A DNA stretch of 64,000 nucleotides from Ensifer oleiphilus (GCF_013371465.1 NZ_JABWDU010000001.1:673794-737793); one strand, 5' to 3'; positions 52,924-62,290 are shown, counted from the first letter of the stretch. Numbers and translations are program-made. The notes: generated by a model not told the origin, from the sequence alone.

Positions 52924-52987
52924 AATGCCGGCATTGCAGCCCCGCGCGTCTGTTTAGACGCGCTAAGATCGCTGCAATGCCGGCATT
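52924..52987. repeat. Nested palindrome (GCGTCT/AGACGC type), copy 2
   Basis: Outer arms of 17 bp (52924-52940 and 52971-52987) are perfect inverse complements. They enclose GCGCGTCT (52944-52951), loop GTTT and AGACGCGC (52956-52963). It lies eight bases after the glcF stop between convergent genes. The inner stem and the flank AAGATCGCTG relate it to the element at 10578-10621. It may also act as a terminator. Confidence 0.8.
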
Positions 52988-53006
52988 CGTGTTTCTGGCG
53001 AGAGGA

Positions 53007-53702
53007 TCAACCGCCGAAGATCTGGCGGAAGATGTCGACGCCGCGGTCGTTGAAGTAGGTGTCGCCGGTCTTGCTGCCGGGGCCGATGACGATGACCTTG
53101 GTGCCGACGTCGGCGCGGTCATAGAGATGCTCGACGTCGTCATTCATCATGCGGATGCAGCCCGAAGACATGTTCTGGCCGATCGTCCACGGCTGGTTTG
53201 TGCCATGGATACGGAAGATCGTGTCCCGGCCGCCCTTGTAGAGATACATGGCGCGGGCGCCGAGCGGGTTGTCGATGCCGCCCTCCTGGGTGACCGGAAG
53301 GATGCGACCCTTGGCCGCCTCGCGTACGCGCATTTCCTTCGGCGGCGTCCAGCTCGGCCATTCCGCCTTGCGGCCGACCTTTACCACGCCCGACCAGCCG
53401 AAGCCTTCGCGGCCGACGCCGATGCCGTAGCGGGTCGCGCGGTTCGGGCCGTCGATGTAGTAGAGAAACTTGTTGTTGGTATCGACAATGATCGTGCCGG
53501 GGGCTTCGTCGGTGCTGAAGCGAACCTTTGTGCGCCAGAACTGTTTCGGCGGCTTCTTCTGTGTCGCCACAAGAACGACATCCCTGCTCTTGGGAGTGCT
53601 TGAGGATGTCGGCGCTGGCGTGAAAGCCTGGGCATTGGCGGCGGCAAGAATAGTGCTGGTCGCGATGACGATCGCGGCCAAATTGCTGGCATGACGTTTC
53701 AT
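53007..53702 (-). CDS. L,D-transpeptidase (YkuD family)
   Basis: A 231-residue exported enzyme. A signal peptide ends near AAANAQA. The YkuD domain starts at about residue 70, with IHGTNQPWTIG and the catalytic cysteine in MSSGCIRM. It makes 3-3 cross-links in peptidoglycan or attaches proteins to it. The preceding linker (SSSTPKSRDVVLVATQKKPPKQFW) replaces a LysM or PG-binding domain. A paralogue lies directly upstream on the same strand. Confidence 0.92.
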   Translation of the reverse strand: MKRHASNLAAIVIATSTILAAANAQAFTPAPTSSSTPKSRDVVLVATQKKPPKQFWRTKVRFSTDEAPGTIIVDTNNKFLYYIDGPNRATRYGIGVGREGFGWSGVVKVGRKAEWPSWTPPKEMRVREAAKGRILPVTQEGGIDNPLGARAMYLYKGGRDTIFRIHGTNQPWTIGQNMSSGCIRMMNDDVEHLYDRADVGTKVIVIGPGSKTGDTYFNDRGVDIFRQIFGG

Positions 53703-53820
53703 ATACGATTCCCTCTAAGCCCTCGTTGTAAGCAGGCTATGCAAAACGGCCCGAAGTTCAAGCCCGGGATACATCCGATAGATCGAACGTGATCACGGAT
53801 TTTGTATCTTTAAGGCCTGT

Positions 53821-53851
53821 CTGTTGCCTGAAGATCACGGCCAGGCAACAG
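53821..53851. repeat. Inverted repeat between the two transpeptidase genes
   Basis: CTGTTGCCTG (53821-53830) and CAGGCAACAG (53842-53851) form a perfect 10-bp stem with an 11-base loop. It may terminate the upstream gene or regulate the downstream one; no T run is present. Confidence 0.6.
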
Positions 53852-53894
53852 CAAGACGTTCGGGGAGAGGGAAATATTCTATCGTCGGCGTCAA

Positions 53895-54668
53895 TTATAT
53901 GACGATAACCTTGGTGCCGACGTTCACCCTCTCATAGAGATCGACGACATCCTCGTTGCGCATGCGGATGCAGCCTGACGATACAGCGTAACCGATCGTC
54001 CAGGGCGCATTGGTGCCGTGGATCCGGTAGAGCGTCGAGCCAAGATACATGGCGCGGGCGCCAAGCGGATTTTCCGGGCCGCCGTCCATGCGTGCCGGCA
54101 GGTAATGTCCCTTGGCCGCTTCGCGCGAAATCATTTCCTTCGGCGGCGTCCAGCTCGGCCACTCCGCCTTGCGGGTAACCTTGTGGGCGCCCGCCCATTC
54201 GAAGCCCGGCTTGCCGACGCCGACGCCGTAGCGCCGTGCTTGGCCGTTGCCGGTGACGAGATAGAGGAAGCGGTTGTTGGTATCGATGACGATCGTGCCG
54301 GCCTTTTCCTTGCCGTCATAGGCGACCGTCTGCGGCAGGTATTGGGGATCGAACTTCGATTTGACCGGGCGCTGGGCGGCGCGGGTTGCATTGACCGGCT
54401 GGACCAGCGGCGCGCCAACGCGGCGTTTGGCCTGCGGTTGCACCGTCTGGCCCTGATAATACTGTTTTCGGGTGGTCGCCGGAATCTGCTGGCGGTAGAG
54501 GACCCGGCGCGCTTGCTGCGGCTGCCCGCCGAGCTGCATCACCCAGGGGGCGGTCAGGTCGGGGCTGACGATCACCGGCGGCCGGTTCTGGTACCGGTCC
54601 TGGGCTTCCACCTGGCCCGCGACGAGGGTGAAGATGGACGCGGCAATAAGAAGGGATTTTTTCAACAT
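53895..54668 (-). CDS. L,D-transpeptidase (YkuD family), second copy
   Basis: A 257-residue exported enzyme. A signal peptide (MLKKSLLIAASIFTLVAGQVEA) is followed by a basic, Gln-rich linker (QQARRVLYRQQIPATTRKQYYQGQ). The catalytic block is IHGTNAPWTIGYAVSSGCIRMRNEDVVDLYERV. The domain is closely similar to that of the neighbour at 53007-53702, while the linkers differ, so the two are diverged tandem duplicates. The linker composition suggests peptidoglycan contact. Confidence 0.92.
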   Translation of the reverse strand: MLKKSLLIAASIFTLVAGQVEAQDRYQNRPPVIVSPDLTAPWVMQLGGQPQQARRVLYRQQIPATTRKQYYQGQTVQPQAKRRVGAPLVQPVNATRAAQRPVKSKFDPQYLPQTVAYDGKEKAGTIVIDTNNRFLYLVTGNGQARRYGVGVGKPGFEWAGAHKVTRKAEWPSWTPPKEMISREAAKGHYLPARMDGGPENPLGARAMYLGSTLYRIHGTNAPWTIGYAVSSGCIRMRNEDVVDLYERVNVGTKVIVI

Positions 54669-54920
54669 CGGACGGACTCGCTACCTTTCGCCGAAACGTA
54701 TCAAAAAGGGGCGCGGCCAGCCGGAAAACGGGTGCGAAGCACGGTCGGCATGCGCCTTGACAATGCCGCGATCGTGTCATCGCGGCGCCACGGAATGGTA
54801 AACGGCGGTCCGTCAAAGGCGCCAAGCGGCGATAAAGCTTTGGGTAGGGTTATCCGTCGCTTTAGGAATCTGGTTTGCGAATGGTAAATGCGTGAAGAGC
54901 AGTATGAAACGAGGCGGATG

Positions 54921-55556
54921 ATGACGAGCAAGGGCATAATGATCGGCGATGACGGCCTCGGGCGCTGCGCCTGGCAGAGCAATCTCGACGACTACAGGCG
55001 CTATCACGACGAGGAGTGGGGACGGCCTGTCACCGACGACCGCCGCCTGTTCGAGAAAATCTGCCTCGAAGGCTTTCAATCCGGTCTTTCCTGGCTGACG
55101 ATTCTGAGAAAGCGCGAAGCGTTCCGCGCCGCTTTCGCCGGCTTCGATTTCGACAAGGTCGCGACCTTCGGTGAGGCCGACATCGAGCGCTGCCTTGGCG
55201 ATACCGGCATTGTGCGCCATCGCGGCAAGATCGTCTCGACCATCAACAATGCCAGGCGCGCCCAGGAACTCAAAGCCGAGTTCGGCTCGCTTGCCGCCTA
55301 TTTCTGGTCGCACGAACCGGGTGTCGACGAGCGGCTCGCATTTGTCAGCTACGAGGTGATCGCCGCCAACCCGACGACACCGACCTCGACGCGCATCTCC
55401 AAGGATCTGAAGAAGCGCGGCTGGACCTTCGTCGGCCCGACGACGATCTACGCCTTCATGCAGGCCATGGGTCTTGTCAACGACCATATCGAAGGCTGCC
55501 ATTGCCGCGTGACCGTCGAGGGCATGCGGCGGGCGCTAGCGCGCCCGCAACCTTGA
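54921..55556 (+). CDS. tag: DNA-3-methyladenine glycosylase I
   Basis: A 211-residue Tag enzyme from the ATG at 54921 (MTSKGIMIGDDGLGRCAWQ), with GAGG six bases upstream; starts up to 11 codons earlier are possible. It removes 3-methyladenine from DNA in base-excision repair. Zinc-ligand motifs are RCAWQ near the N-terminus, YHDEEWGRPVTDDR and DHIEGCHCR near the C-terminus. The HhH-like catalytic region includes LSWLTILRKREAFRAAF. It is monocistronic and independent of the transpeptidase genes. Confidence 0.94.
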   Translation: MTSKGIMIGDDGLGRCAWQSNLDDYRRYHDEEWGRPVTDDRRLFEKICLEGFQSGLSWLTILRKREAFRAAFAGFDFDKVATFGEADIERCLGDTGIVRHRGKIVSTINNARRAQELKAEFGSLAAYFWSHEPGVDERLAFVSYEVIAANPTTPTSTRISKDLKKRGWTFVGPTTIYAFMQAMGLVNDHIEGCHCRVTVEGMRRALARPQP

Positions 55557-55580
55557 ATTTGCGTCTTTCCAGGAACGGCT

Positions 55581-55961
55581 TTAGCCACCGTTGTTGGAAA
55601 GCCATTCCTTCATCATCTTTATCTCGCCCTCCTGCGCCTTGATGATGTCTTCCGCCAGTTTGCGCAGTTGTTCGTCCTTGCCGTATTCGAGTTCGACCTT
55701 GGCCATGTCGATCGCGCCCTGATGATGGGCGATCATGCCCCGCACGAAGTCGGCATCGGCATTGCCGGTAAAGGCGATGTCCATGCCCTTGTGCATACGG
55801 GCATTCGCCTCGGCGAAGGCCTTGCTGGAGGGGGAGGTGTCGCCCGCCGGGGTCGCCGCGTCAGCCGATCCGTGATGCATGTTGCTGTGGTCCTGAGCCA
55901 TTATGGGAGCCTGGAGCGACACAGTCAGCGTCAGGGCTGCGATGATCGTTTTCAAAGACAT
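55581..55961 (-). CDS. DUF305-family exported protein
   Basis: A 126-residue protein with a signal peptide (MSLKTIIAALTLTVSLQAPIMA) and a His-rich mature start (QDHSNMHHGS). The DUF305 core is seen in DFVRGMIAHHQGAIDMAKVELEYGKDEQLRKLAEDIIKAQEGEIKMMKEWL. DUF305 proteins often occur with copper or metal-resistance genes and form four-helix bundles with histidine-methionine sites. Its ATG overlaps, by ten bases, the stop of the frame upstream that is interrupted by the IS element, so it was probably translationally coupled to that gene. Confidence 0.88.
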   Translation of the reverse strand: MSLKTIIAALTLTVSLQAPIMAQDHSNMHHGSADAATPAGDTSPSSKAFAEANARMHKGMDIAFTGNADADFVRGMIAHHQGAIDMAKVELEYGKDEQLRKLAEDIIKAQEGEIKMMKEWLSNNGG

Positions 55962-56161
55962 TTGGTTTCCTTCTTCCTTGCATTGTCATCTCGAACGACG
56001 GCGGCATGAGCCATGCACGCGCCGAGATGTCGGCCGCTTTCGCGGCTTGTCATATGGATTTTCGTGTCGTCCGCGCAGCCGATACTGATGCAGTCGGGCC
56101 ACGATGACGGTCGTACGCGCGGGAAGGACTTGGGCGGTGGCGAGCGTGGTGCGATTGTGAT

Positions 56162-56166
56162 GGCGC
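56162..56166. repeat. Target-site duplication GGCGC, left
   Basis: GGCGC immediately left of the IS end, matching 57486-57490. Confidence 0.85.
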
Positions 56167-56239
56167 TGAACTGCCCCCCAATTCGACCGGACAGTCGGCA
56201 TAAGCAGAAAGGCTCAAGCACAGGCTTGAGGACAGGCTT

Positions 56240-56629
56240 ATGTCTAACGAGTATCGACACGTTGAATTGCTGACGGGTGATGTTCACCGCAGGCGGTGGA
56301 CAACCGAGCAGAAGCTGACGATCATTGAGCAGAGTTTCGAACCGGGCGAGACGGTGTCTTCCACCGCTCGCCGCCATGGCGTTGCGCCCAATCTGCTTTA
56401 CCGGTGGCGCAGGCTGTTGAGCGAGGGAGGTGCTGCAGCGGTGGATTCTGGCGAGCCCGTTGTCGGCAATTCGGAAGTGAAGAAGCTGGAGGATCGCGTC
56501 CGCGAGCTGGAGCGCATGCTTGGCCGCAAGACGATGGAGGTCGAAATCCTCCGCGAAGCCCTTTCCAAAGCAGACTCAAAAAAACGGATATCGCGGCCGA
56601 TCTTGTTGCCGAAGGACGGTTCCCGATGA
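56240..56629 (+). CDS. IS3-family transposase OrfA
   Basis: A 129-residue DNA-binding protein of the IS element (MSNEYRHVELLTGDVHRRRWTTEQK). The helix-turn-helix (ETVSSTARRHGVAPNLLYRWRRLL, about residues 36-60) and the leucine-zipper-like coil (VKKLEDRVRELERMLGRKTMEVEILREAL, 77-110) are typical of IS2-group OrfA. At 56578-56584 the slippery A7 lets a share of ribosomes shift back by one base into OrfB, giving the active fusion transposase. Without the shift it ends at 56629 and acts as a repressor or regulator of transposition by family knowledge. Confidence 0.94.
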   Translation: MSNEYRHVELLTGDVHRRRWTTEQKLTIIEQSFEPGETVSSTARRHGVAPNLLYRWRRLLSEGGAAAVDSGEPVVGNSEVKKLEDRVRELERMLGRKTMEVEILREALSKADSKKRISRPILLPKDGSR

Positions 56630-57453
56630 AAGCCGTCGCAGACACGCTGGGCGTCTCCCGTTCCAACCTCGTGGAGCGGTTGAAAGGCAGATCAAAGCCG
56701 CGCGGGCCCTATCGAAAGGCCGAGGATGCAGAGCTTCTGCCCGTCATTCGCAGGCTGGTGGATCAGAGGCCAACCTATGGCTATCGGCGGATCGCCGCGC
56801 TCCTCAATCGCGAAAGGCGAGCCGCCGATAAGCCTGTCGTCAACCCCAAGCGGGTTCACCGCATCATGGGCAACCACGCCATGTTGCTGGAGAAGCATAC
56901 GGCCGTTCGCAAGGGCCGCATCCATGACGGCAAGGTCATGGTCATGCGCTCTAACCTGCGCTGGTGCTCCGACGGCCTGGAGTTCACTTGCTGGAATGGC
57001 GAGGTCATTCGTCTCGCTTTCATCATCGACGCCTTTGACCGGGAAATCATCGCCTGGACGGCGGTCGCCAATGCAGGCATCTCAGGCTCGGACGTACGCG
57101 ACATGATGCTGGAGGCGGTCGAGAAACGCTTCCGCGCAACCCGAGCCCCGCATGCTATCGAGCATCTCTCGGACAATGGTTCGGCCTATACAGCGCGCGA
57201 CACGAGGCTGTTTGCCCAGGCGCTCAATTTGACGCCCTGCTTCACGCCGGTGGCCAGCCCCCAGTCGAACGGCATGTCCGAGGCATTCGTGAAAACTCTG
57301 AAACGGGATTACATCCGCATATCGGCACTACCGGACGCCGAAACGGCGCTCCGTTTCATCGACGGATGGATCGAGGACTACAACGAAATCCATCCCCATT
57401 CCGCTCTCAGGATGGCTTCCCCACGGCAGTTCATCAGGGCTAAATCAAACTAG
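56584..57453 (+). CDS. IS3-family transposase OrfB (read as OrfAB by -1 frameshift)
   Basis: The catalytic part of the transposase. After the slippery site at 56578-56584 the frame reads TDIAADLVAEGRFPMKAVA; an internal ATG at 56626 could start a free OrfB of 275 residues. The integrase DDE core is visible: Asp in LRWCSDGLEF, Asp in HLSDNGSAYTA and Glu in GMSEAFVKTLKR. No stop or frameshift breaks it, so the element could still be active. The coordinates start at the shift point, since no ATG is used there. Confidence 0.93.
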   Translation, partial: TDIAADLVAEGRFPMKAVADTLGVSRSNLVERLKGRSKPRGPYRKAEDAELLPVIRRLVDQRPTYGYRRIAALLNRERRAADKPVVNPKRVHRIMGNHAMLLEKHTAVRKGRIHDGKVMVMRSNLRWCSDGLEFTCWNGEVIRLAFIIDAFDREIIAWTAVANAGISGSDVRDMMLEAVEKRFRATRAPHAIEHLSDNGSAYTARDTRLFAQALNLTPCFTPVASPQSNGMSEAFVKTLKRDYIRISALPDAETALRFIDGWIEDYNEIHPHSALRMASPRQFIRAKSN

Positions 57454-57485
57454 CCGACCTGTCCGGTGAAACGGGGAGCACTCCA

Positions 57486-57490
57486 GGCGC
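57486..57490. repeat. Target-site duplication GGCGC, right
   Basis: GGCGC immediately right of the IS end, matching 56162-56166. Confidence 0.85.
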
Positions 57491-57963
57491 GCAATACCGG
57501 TTCGGATGCCGCGGGCAGGCGTGACGATGTCATCCCCGCCCGCTCGAATGTCAACGTGACCGGCTCGATTGCAACGCAGGCCGAACAGAGCGAAGGATGG
57601 ACCTGCTTCTTCGATTTGTCCTGACATGATCCGGCGTCGTCGCAGGCCATCTCATGATCAGCGTGAAAGGCCTGTATCTGCGACACCCGATGGGCAATTG
57701 GTGCGGAACCGGTCGCCAGGTCCTGCGCCTGCAGCATCGCCGAAGGCGCGCCGGAAAGCAGGGCTGCAACAAGCAGGAGTATGATGGCTGCGTAACGCAT
57801 GCCCTTAATCTAGGATCGTCTGGGGCAAAGAGAAGACGTGCTGCCCCAGCGCCACAAGTCCGTCGCATGCTCGCAGGCGCTTTGCGCCGCGCAAACCCTT
57901 GCCGCCCATGCACCGATCCGGTAGGGAAAGCTCCAAACTCGCTGATAGCCCGGAATGTTCCCC

Positions 57964-59478
57964 ATGACCGAGAAACAAAAGAAACCGCAGAAGCTCAAGG
58001 CGCGCCTGCCGCGCGGCTTTGTCGATCGTTCGGCCAACGATATTCGCGCTACCGACGAAATGATCGTCAAGATCCGCGAAGTCTACGAGCGTTATGGTTT
58101 CGATCCGGTCGAAACGCCGCTGTTCGAATACACCGATGCGCTCGGAAAGTTTCTGCCCGACAGTGACCGCCCGAACGAGGGCGTGTTCTCGCTGACCGAT
58201 GACGACGACCAGTGGATGTCGCTGCGCTACGACCTGACGGCGCCGCTTGCCCGTCACGTCGCCGAGAACTTCAACGAGATCCAACTGCCCTTCCGCACCT
58301 ATCGCGCCGGATACGTCTTCCGCAACGAGAAGCCGGGTCCGGGCCGCTTCCGCCAGTTCATGCAGTTCGATGCCGACACCGTCGGTGCCGCCGGCGTCCA
58401 GGCGGATGCCGAAATGTGCATGATGATGGCCGACACGATGGAAGCGCTCGGCATCAAGCGCGGCGACTATGTGATCCGGGTCAACAACCGCAAGGTTCTC
58501 GACGGCGTCATGGAGGCGATCGGGCTTGGCGGCGACGACAAGGCCAATGCCCGCCTGACGGTGCTGCGCGCCATCGACAAGCTCGATAAATTCGGGCCCG
58601 AAGGCGTGCGCCTGCTGCTCGGCGAAGGCCGCAAGGACGAGAGCGGCGACTTCACCAAGGGCGCCGGTCTTACCGGCGAGCAGATCGACAAGGTCCTGTT
58701 CTTCGTCGGCATCCAGAACTATGCCGAAAGTGCCGACGAACTCGCAGCGCTTGTTTCAGGCACCGCCAAGGGCGGCGAGGGGGTTCAGGAACTCAACACC
58801 ATCCGCAGCCTGGTCGTCAGCGCCGGCTATGAGGCCGATCGCATCAAGATCGACCCTTCGGTCGTTCGCGGCCTCGAATATTACACCGGCCCGGTTTTCG
58901 AGGCTGAGCTGCAGTTTGCCGTCACCAACGAGAAGGGCGAAAAGGTCGTCTTCGGTTCGGTCGGCGGCGGCGGTCGTTACGACGGTCTCGTGTCGCGCTT
59001 CATGGGCCAGCCGGTTCCGGCCACAGGGTTCTCGATCGGCGTCTCGCGACTGATGACCGCGCTCAAGAACCTTGGCAAGCTCGGTTCGGCCGAGGTTGTC
59101 GCTCCGGTTGTCGTCTGCGTCATGGATCGCGATATCGACAGCATGGGCCACTATCAGCGCTTCGTGCAGCAGCTTCGCCATGCCGGCATTCGCGCCGAAA
59201 TGTACCAGGGCAACAAGAAGAATTTCGGCGACCAGCTGAAATATGCCGACCGTCGCGGTGCGCCGCTGGCGATCATCCAGGGTGGTGACGAGCGCGCTGC
59301 CGGCCTCGTCCAGATCAAGGACCTGATCGAGGGCAAGCGCCTGTCGGGCGAAATCGAGGACAATGCGGCCTGGCGCGAGGCCCGGGTGGCCCAGGTTTCA
59401 GTGCCGACCGGCGAGCTTGTCGAAACGGTGCGTGAAATGCTCGCGGCACAGGCCGAGGACCGGGCAAGGGTTGGCTGA
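57964..59478 (+). CDS. hisS: Histidyl-tRNA synthetase
   Basis: A 504-residue class II synthetase from the ATG at 57964 ([21 protein letters not shown]), with GGAA upstream; an ATG three codons earlier is possible. Motif 2 is [26 protein letters not shown]. The histidine-specific motifs are [15 protein letters not shown] and GGGGRYDGL. The long form with about 80 extra residues between the motifs is usual in alphaproteobacteria. It heads a hisS-hisZ-hisG unit, so charging and synthesis of histidine are co-expressed. Confidence 0.96.
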   Translation: MTEKQKKPQKLKARLPRGFVDRSANDIRATDEMIVKIREVYERYGFDPVETPLFEYTDALGKFLPDSDRPNEGVFSLTDDDDQWMSLRYDLTAPLARHVAENFNEIQLPFRTYRAGYVFRNEKPGPGRFRQFMQFDADTVGAAGVQADAEMCMMMADTMEALGIKRGDYVIRVNNRKVLDGVMEAIGLGGDDKANARLTVLRAIDKLDKFGPEGVRLLLGEGRKDESGDFTKGAGLTGEQIDKVLFFVGIQNYAESADELAALVSGTAKGGEGVQELNTIRSLVVSAGYEADRIKIDPSVVRGLEYYTGPVFEAELQFAVTNEKGEKVVFGSVGGGGRYDGLVSRFMGQPVPATGFSIGVSRLMTALKNLGKLGSAEVVAPVVVCVMDRDIDSMGHYQRFVQQLRHAGIRAEMYQGNKKNFGDQLKYADRRGAPLAIIQGGDERAAGLVQIKDLIEGKRLSGEIEDNAAWREARVAQVSVPTGELVETVREMLAAQAEDRARVG

Positions 59479-59483
59479 CGGCA

Positions 59484-60626
59484 ATGCCACTGATCAACCT
59501 TCCCGCCTTTTCCGCCGAGTTGCTTGCCGACTTTGAAAGTCTTGGCACGCTTCGGGTTGATACGCCAGTGATCCAGCCGGCCGAGCCGTTTCTCGCCATG
59601 GCCGGCGAGGACCTTCGCCGCCGCATCTTCATGACCGAGAGCGAGACCGGCGAGAGCCTCTGCCTGCGGCCGGAATTCACCATCCCCGTCTGCCTACGTC
59701 ACATCGAGACAGCGACCGGCACGCCCAAGCGCTATGCCTATCTCGGCGAAGTGTTCCGCCAGCGCCGCGAGGGCGGCAATGAATTCTATCAGGCCGGCAT
59801 CGAGGATCTCGGCGATACCGATACCGCCGCCTCCGACGCGCGTGCGGTCGGCAATGCCATGCGCGTGGTTGCCAATCGGCTTCCCGGACGGCGCCTGTCG
59901 GTCACGCTCGGCGACCAGGCGGTCTTCGAAGCGGTCGTCGGTGCCTGCGGCCTGCCGGGCGGCTGGCAGAAGCGGCTGATCCATGCCTTCGGCGATCCGA
60001 AACATCTGCAGAAGCTTTTGGCCGAACTTGCCGATCCGAAGGCCGCCGGCGTCTTCGGCCCTGAGGTCGAGCGCCTGGCGATCGCCGGCATGCTCGACGA
60101 CGAGGCGCGTCTTGTCGCCCATATCGGCGAAACCATGGAGGCGACCGGCTATTCCACCAATGCCAGCCGCTCTCCGCAGGACATTGCCCGGCGCCTGAAG
60201 GAAAAGATGGAGCTGGCCAACACCCGGCTCGATCCGGAAACGCTGGACCTCGTGCGCGAATTCCTGGCGCTCGACATGCCGCTTGCGGAGGCGCCGGCAG
60301 CGCTCTTCCGCTTTGCCGAGAAGTCCGGCTTGACGCTCGATGGTGCGCTCTCGCGCTTTGACGCGCGCGTGGCAGCGCTTGCCGCTGTCGGCGCCGACGT
60401 CTCCGTCATTCGCTACCGTGCCGCCTTCGGCCGCCCGCTCGACTATTACACCGGCCTAGTCTTCGAGGTCGAAGCCGAGGGCACGCCGGCCGTGCTTGCC
60501 GGCGGCGGGCGCTTCGACCGGCTGCTGACCCTGCTTGGCGCCAAGGAGCATATCCCCGCAGTCGGCTTCTCACTTTGGCTCGACCGGATCGAAGCGGCGA
60601 TCGCTGCCAGCGGAGGTGCCGCATGA
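59484..60626 (+). CDS. hisZ: ATP phosphoribosyltransferase regulatory subunit HisZ
   Basis: A 380-residue HisS-like protein without the tRNA-binding domain. It has [42 protein letters not shown] and [14 protein letters not shown], but the catalytic residues for aminoacylation are altered. It forms a complex with the short HisG and makes it active and feedback sensitive. It starts five bases after hisS, and its last codons overlap the start of hisG. Confidence 0.93.
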   Translation: MPLINLPAFSAELLADFESLGTLRVDTPVIQPAEPFLAMAGEDLRRRIFMTESETGESLCLRPEFTIPVCLRHIETATGTPKRYAYLGEVFRQRREGGNEFYQAGIEDLGDTDTAASDARAVGNAMRVVANRLPGRRLSVTLGDQAVFEAVVGACGLPGGWQKRLIHAFGDPKHLQKLLAELADPKAAGVFGPEVERLAIAGMLDDEARLVAHIGETMEATGYSTNASRSPQDIARRLKEKMELANTRLDPETLDLVREFLALDMPLAEAPAALFRFAEKSGLTLDGALSRFDARVAALAAVGADVSVIRYRAAFGRPLDYYTGLVFEVEAEGTPAVLAGGGRFDRLLTLLGAKEHIPAVGFSLWLDRIEAAIAASGGAA

Positions 60627-61318
60627 CCATCACCATCGCTCTGCCGTCCAAGGGGCGGATGAAGGACGACGCTTCCGCCATCTTCGAGCGGGCCGGCATG
60701 AAGATCGTCGCCGTTGGCAACGACCGTTCGTATCGCGGCCGGGTTGAAGGCTGGGACGATGTCGAGATCGCCTTCCTGTCCGCCTCCGAGATTTCGCGCG
60801 AACTCGGCAACGGCTCGATCGATTTCGGCGTCACCGGCGAAGATCTCGTGCGTGAGGGCCTTGCCAATGCCGACGCCCGCGTCGAGTTCTGCGCCCGCCT
60901 CGGCTTCGGCCATGCAGATGTCGTCGTTGCCGTTCCGGAGATCTGGTACGACGTCGACACCATGGCCGATCTCGGCGACGTCGCCGCCGACTTCCGAGCC
61001 CGCCACGGGCGTCGCCTGGCGATCGCCACGAAATACTGGCGGCTGACGCAGAACCATTTTTCCGGCAGCCACGGCATCCAGCTCTACCGGATCGTCGAAA
61101 GCCTCGGGGCGACCGAGGGTGCGCCGGCCTCCGGCTCTGCCGACATCATCGTCGACATCACCTCGACCGGTTCGACACTGCATGCCAACCACCTGAAGAT
61201 CTTGGCCGACGGGGTCATCCTCCGGTCGGAAGCCTGCCTGGTGCGCGCCCGCAAGCCGGTGCACGACAGTGACCCGGTCGTCGGCCGCATCCTTTCGGCC
61301 GTGCGCGACGCGGTTTGA
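60623..61318 (+). CDS. hisG: ATP phosphoribosyltransferase catalytic subunit (short form)
   Basis: A 231-residue short-form HisG ([22 protein letters not shown]). It performs the first step of histidine synthesis, joining ATP and PRPP. The PRPP-binding motif is [21 protein letters not shown] near residue 175-195. It lacks the C-terminal regulatory ACT-like domain of long HisG, which is why HisZ is needed, and hisZ is the directly preceding gene. Overlap ATGA at 60623-60626 couples the two. Confidence 0.95.
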   Translation: MTITIALPSKGRMKDDASAIFERAGMKIVAVGNDRSYRGRVEGWDDVEIAFLSASEISRELGNGSIDFGVTGEDLVREGLANADARVEFCARLGFGHADVVVAVPEIWYDVDTMADLGDVAADFRARHGRRLAIATKYWRLTQNHFSGSHGIQLYRIVESLGATEGAPASGSADIIVDITSTGSTLHANHLKILADGVILRSEACLVRARKPVHDSDPVVGRILSAVRDAV

Positions 61319-61361
61319 ACTCTGAAGTGCGCCGCGCCTCTATGCTTCCGGCCGGCAGCTA

Positions 61362-62114
61362 TCAGCCCTTCGAGACGTGCACCCAACCGCCGGTCTCGCC
61401 GGCGAGCACGCCCTGGTCGGCGGGCGCCGGCCGCTGCATGGCCTTGAACAGGGTTTCGGCCGCGGTCCAGTAGGGCACGTACCATTCGCGATCGATGTCC
61501 ATCACCAGCACACGGTCGTGCGTCGCGTCATAGGCGCCGACCGGCGAGACATGCGGGCCATCCCAGTCGCCGGTGACGACACCCTGGTTGAAGTAGACGA
61601 CGATCATGTCGTTCGCCGACTTTTCGTTTTCGATGAGCGCCTTGCGGAATGCGTCGAGCGTGGCGTTCGCATCGGGACCGACATGGTTGGCGGAAACGGT
61701 CGCCTTGATGTCGAATGCTCTGAGGCTCGCACCCGTCTGCGCGGCAAGCTCGGAGAAAAGCACGCCATCACCGTCCTCCTTGGTCTGCTCGCGCCATTTG
61801 CGGCTGTCGACGGCTTCCAGCAGTCCGTCCTGAGTGACGAGATTGTCTTGCGACCCGCCGGGCAGACCGCGCAACGCGTTCGTCAGCATTGCAAGCGAGG
61901 CAAGAGAACAGGCACTCGATGTCTGCTGGGGTACGTAGAACGATGCCATCGCCCAATAGTCGGGGGCCGCCGACATCCGCAGATGGCCGTTATCGACGGT
62001 AACCGGCACGGCCATGGGGCCGAACTTCGGCTTGTTCGTCTCTTCGGCGCGAAGCGGTTGGGCAAAGGCCAGCAGGCTGATAAGGGCGAGCCAGCGGGCG
62101 GATTTTTCAATCAT
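61362..62114 (-). CDS. Phytochelatin-synthase-like exported protein
   Basis: A 250-residue protein with a signal peptide (MIEKSARWLALISLLAFAQPLRA). The papain-like catalytic triad fits phytochelatin synthase: C69 in SSACSLASLAML, H188 in WDGPHVSPVGAYD and D206 in VLVMDIDRE. Bacterial members lack the metal-binding C-terminal domain of plant enzymes, as here, and mostly act as glutathione gamma-glutamyl-cysteine peptidases. The signal peptide puts it in the periplasm, where glutathione or its conjugates would be the substrate. It is convergent with hisG and divergent from the glutathione transferase gene. Confidence 0.88.
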   Translation of the reverse strand: MIEKSARWLALISLLAFAQPLRAEETNKPKFGPMAVPVTVDNGHLRMSAAPDYWAMASFYVPQQTSSACSLASLAMLTNALRGLPGGSQDNLVTQDGLLEAVDSRKWREQTKEDGDGVLFSELAAQTGASLRAFDIKATVSANHVGPDANATLDAFRKALIENEKSANDMIVVYFNQGVVTGDWDGPHVSPVGAYDATHDRVLVMDIDREWYVPYWTAAETLFKAMQRPAPADQGVLAGETGGWVHVSKG

Positions 62115-62290
62115 GTTTTCCTCGTTGATCGCCGCCCGCGAGCGCGGGCCGCATCGTCCTCTTCCGGACGAGGCGATTAAAGCAGCGCGGTAAATTTTGC
62201 CTCACCGGCTGACAAATGCGCGCGGATGACCTTATCTACGCGGCGCAGGCGGCGGGCGCCGCTTGCACCTTTCGTTTCGAGGAGCATTTG

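Larger units (their letters stand above)
56167..57485. mobile_element. IS3-family (IS2-like) insertion sequence, 1319 bp, intact
   Basis: The ends are imperfect inverted repeats: TGAACTGCCCCCCAATTC...ACCGGACAG from 56167 and, read inward from 57485, TGGAGTGCTCCCCGTTTC...ACCGGACAG, with CGGC a little further in on both. Between them lie orfA and orfB with a heptamer A-AAA-AAA for -1 frameshifting. A perfect 5-bp target duplication GGCGC flanks the element. All parts look intact, which suggests a recent insertion. Confidence 0.95.
55952..57800 (-). pseudogene. Small exported-protein gene split by an IS3-family element
   Basis: The 5' part (57800-57486) encodes a signal peptide (MRYAAIILLLVAALLSGAPS) and a His/Cys-containing part (SQIQAFHADHEMACDDAGSC, SLCSACVAIEPVTLTF). 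The frame enters the IS right end at 57485. The 3' part (56161-55952) continues in the same frame. Deleting the IS and one copy of the 5-bp repeat gives one uninterrupted frame of 174 codons. Its stop overlaps the DUF305 start. I do not recognise the family. The part after LRAITIAPRSPPPK may be a natural tail or a read-through. The parts are separated by 1.3 kb of IS. Confidence 0.72.
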
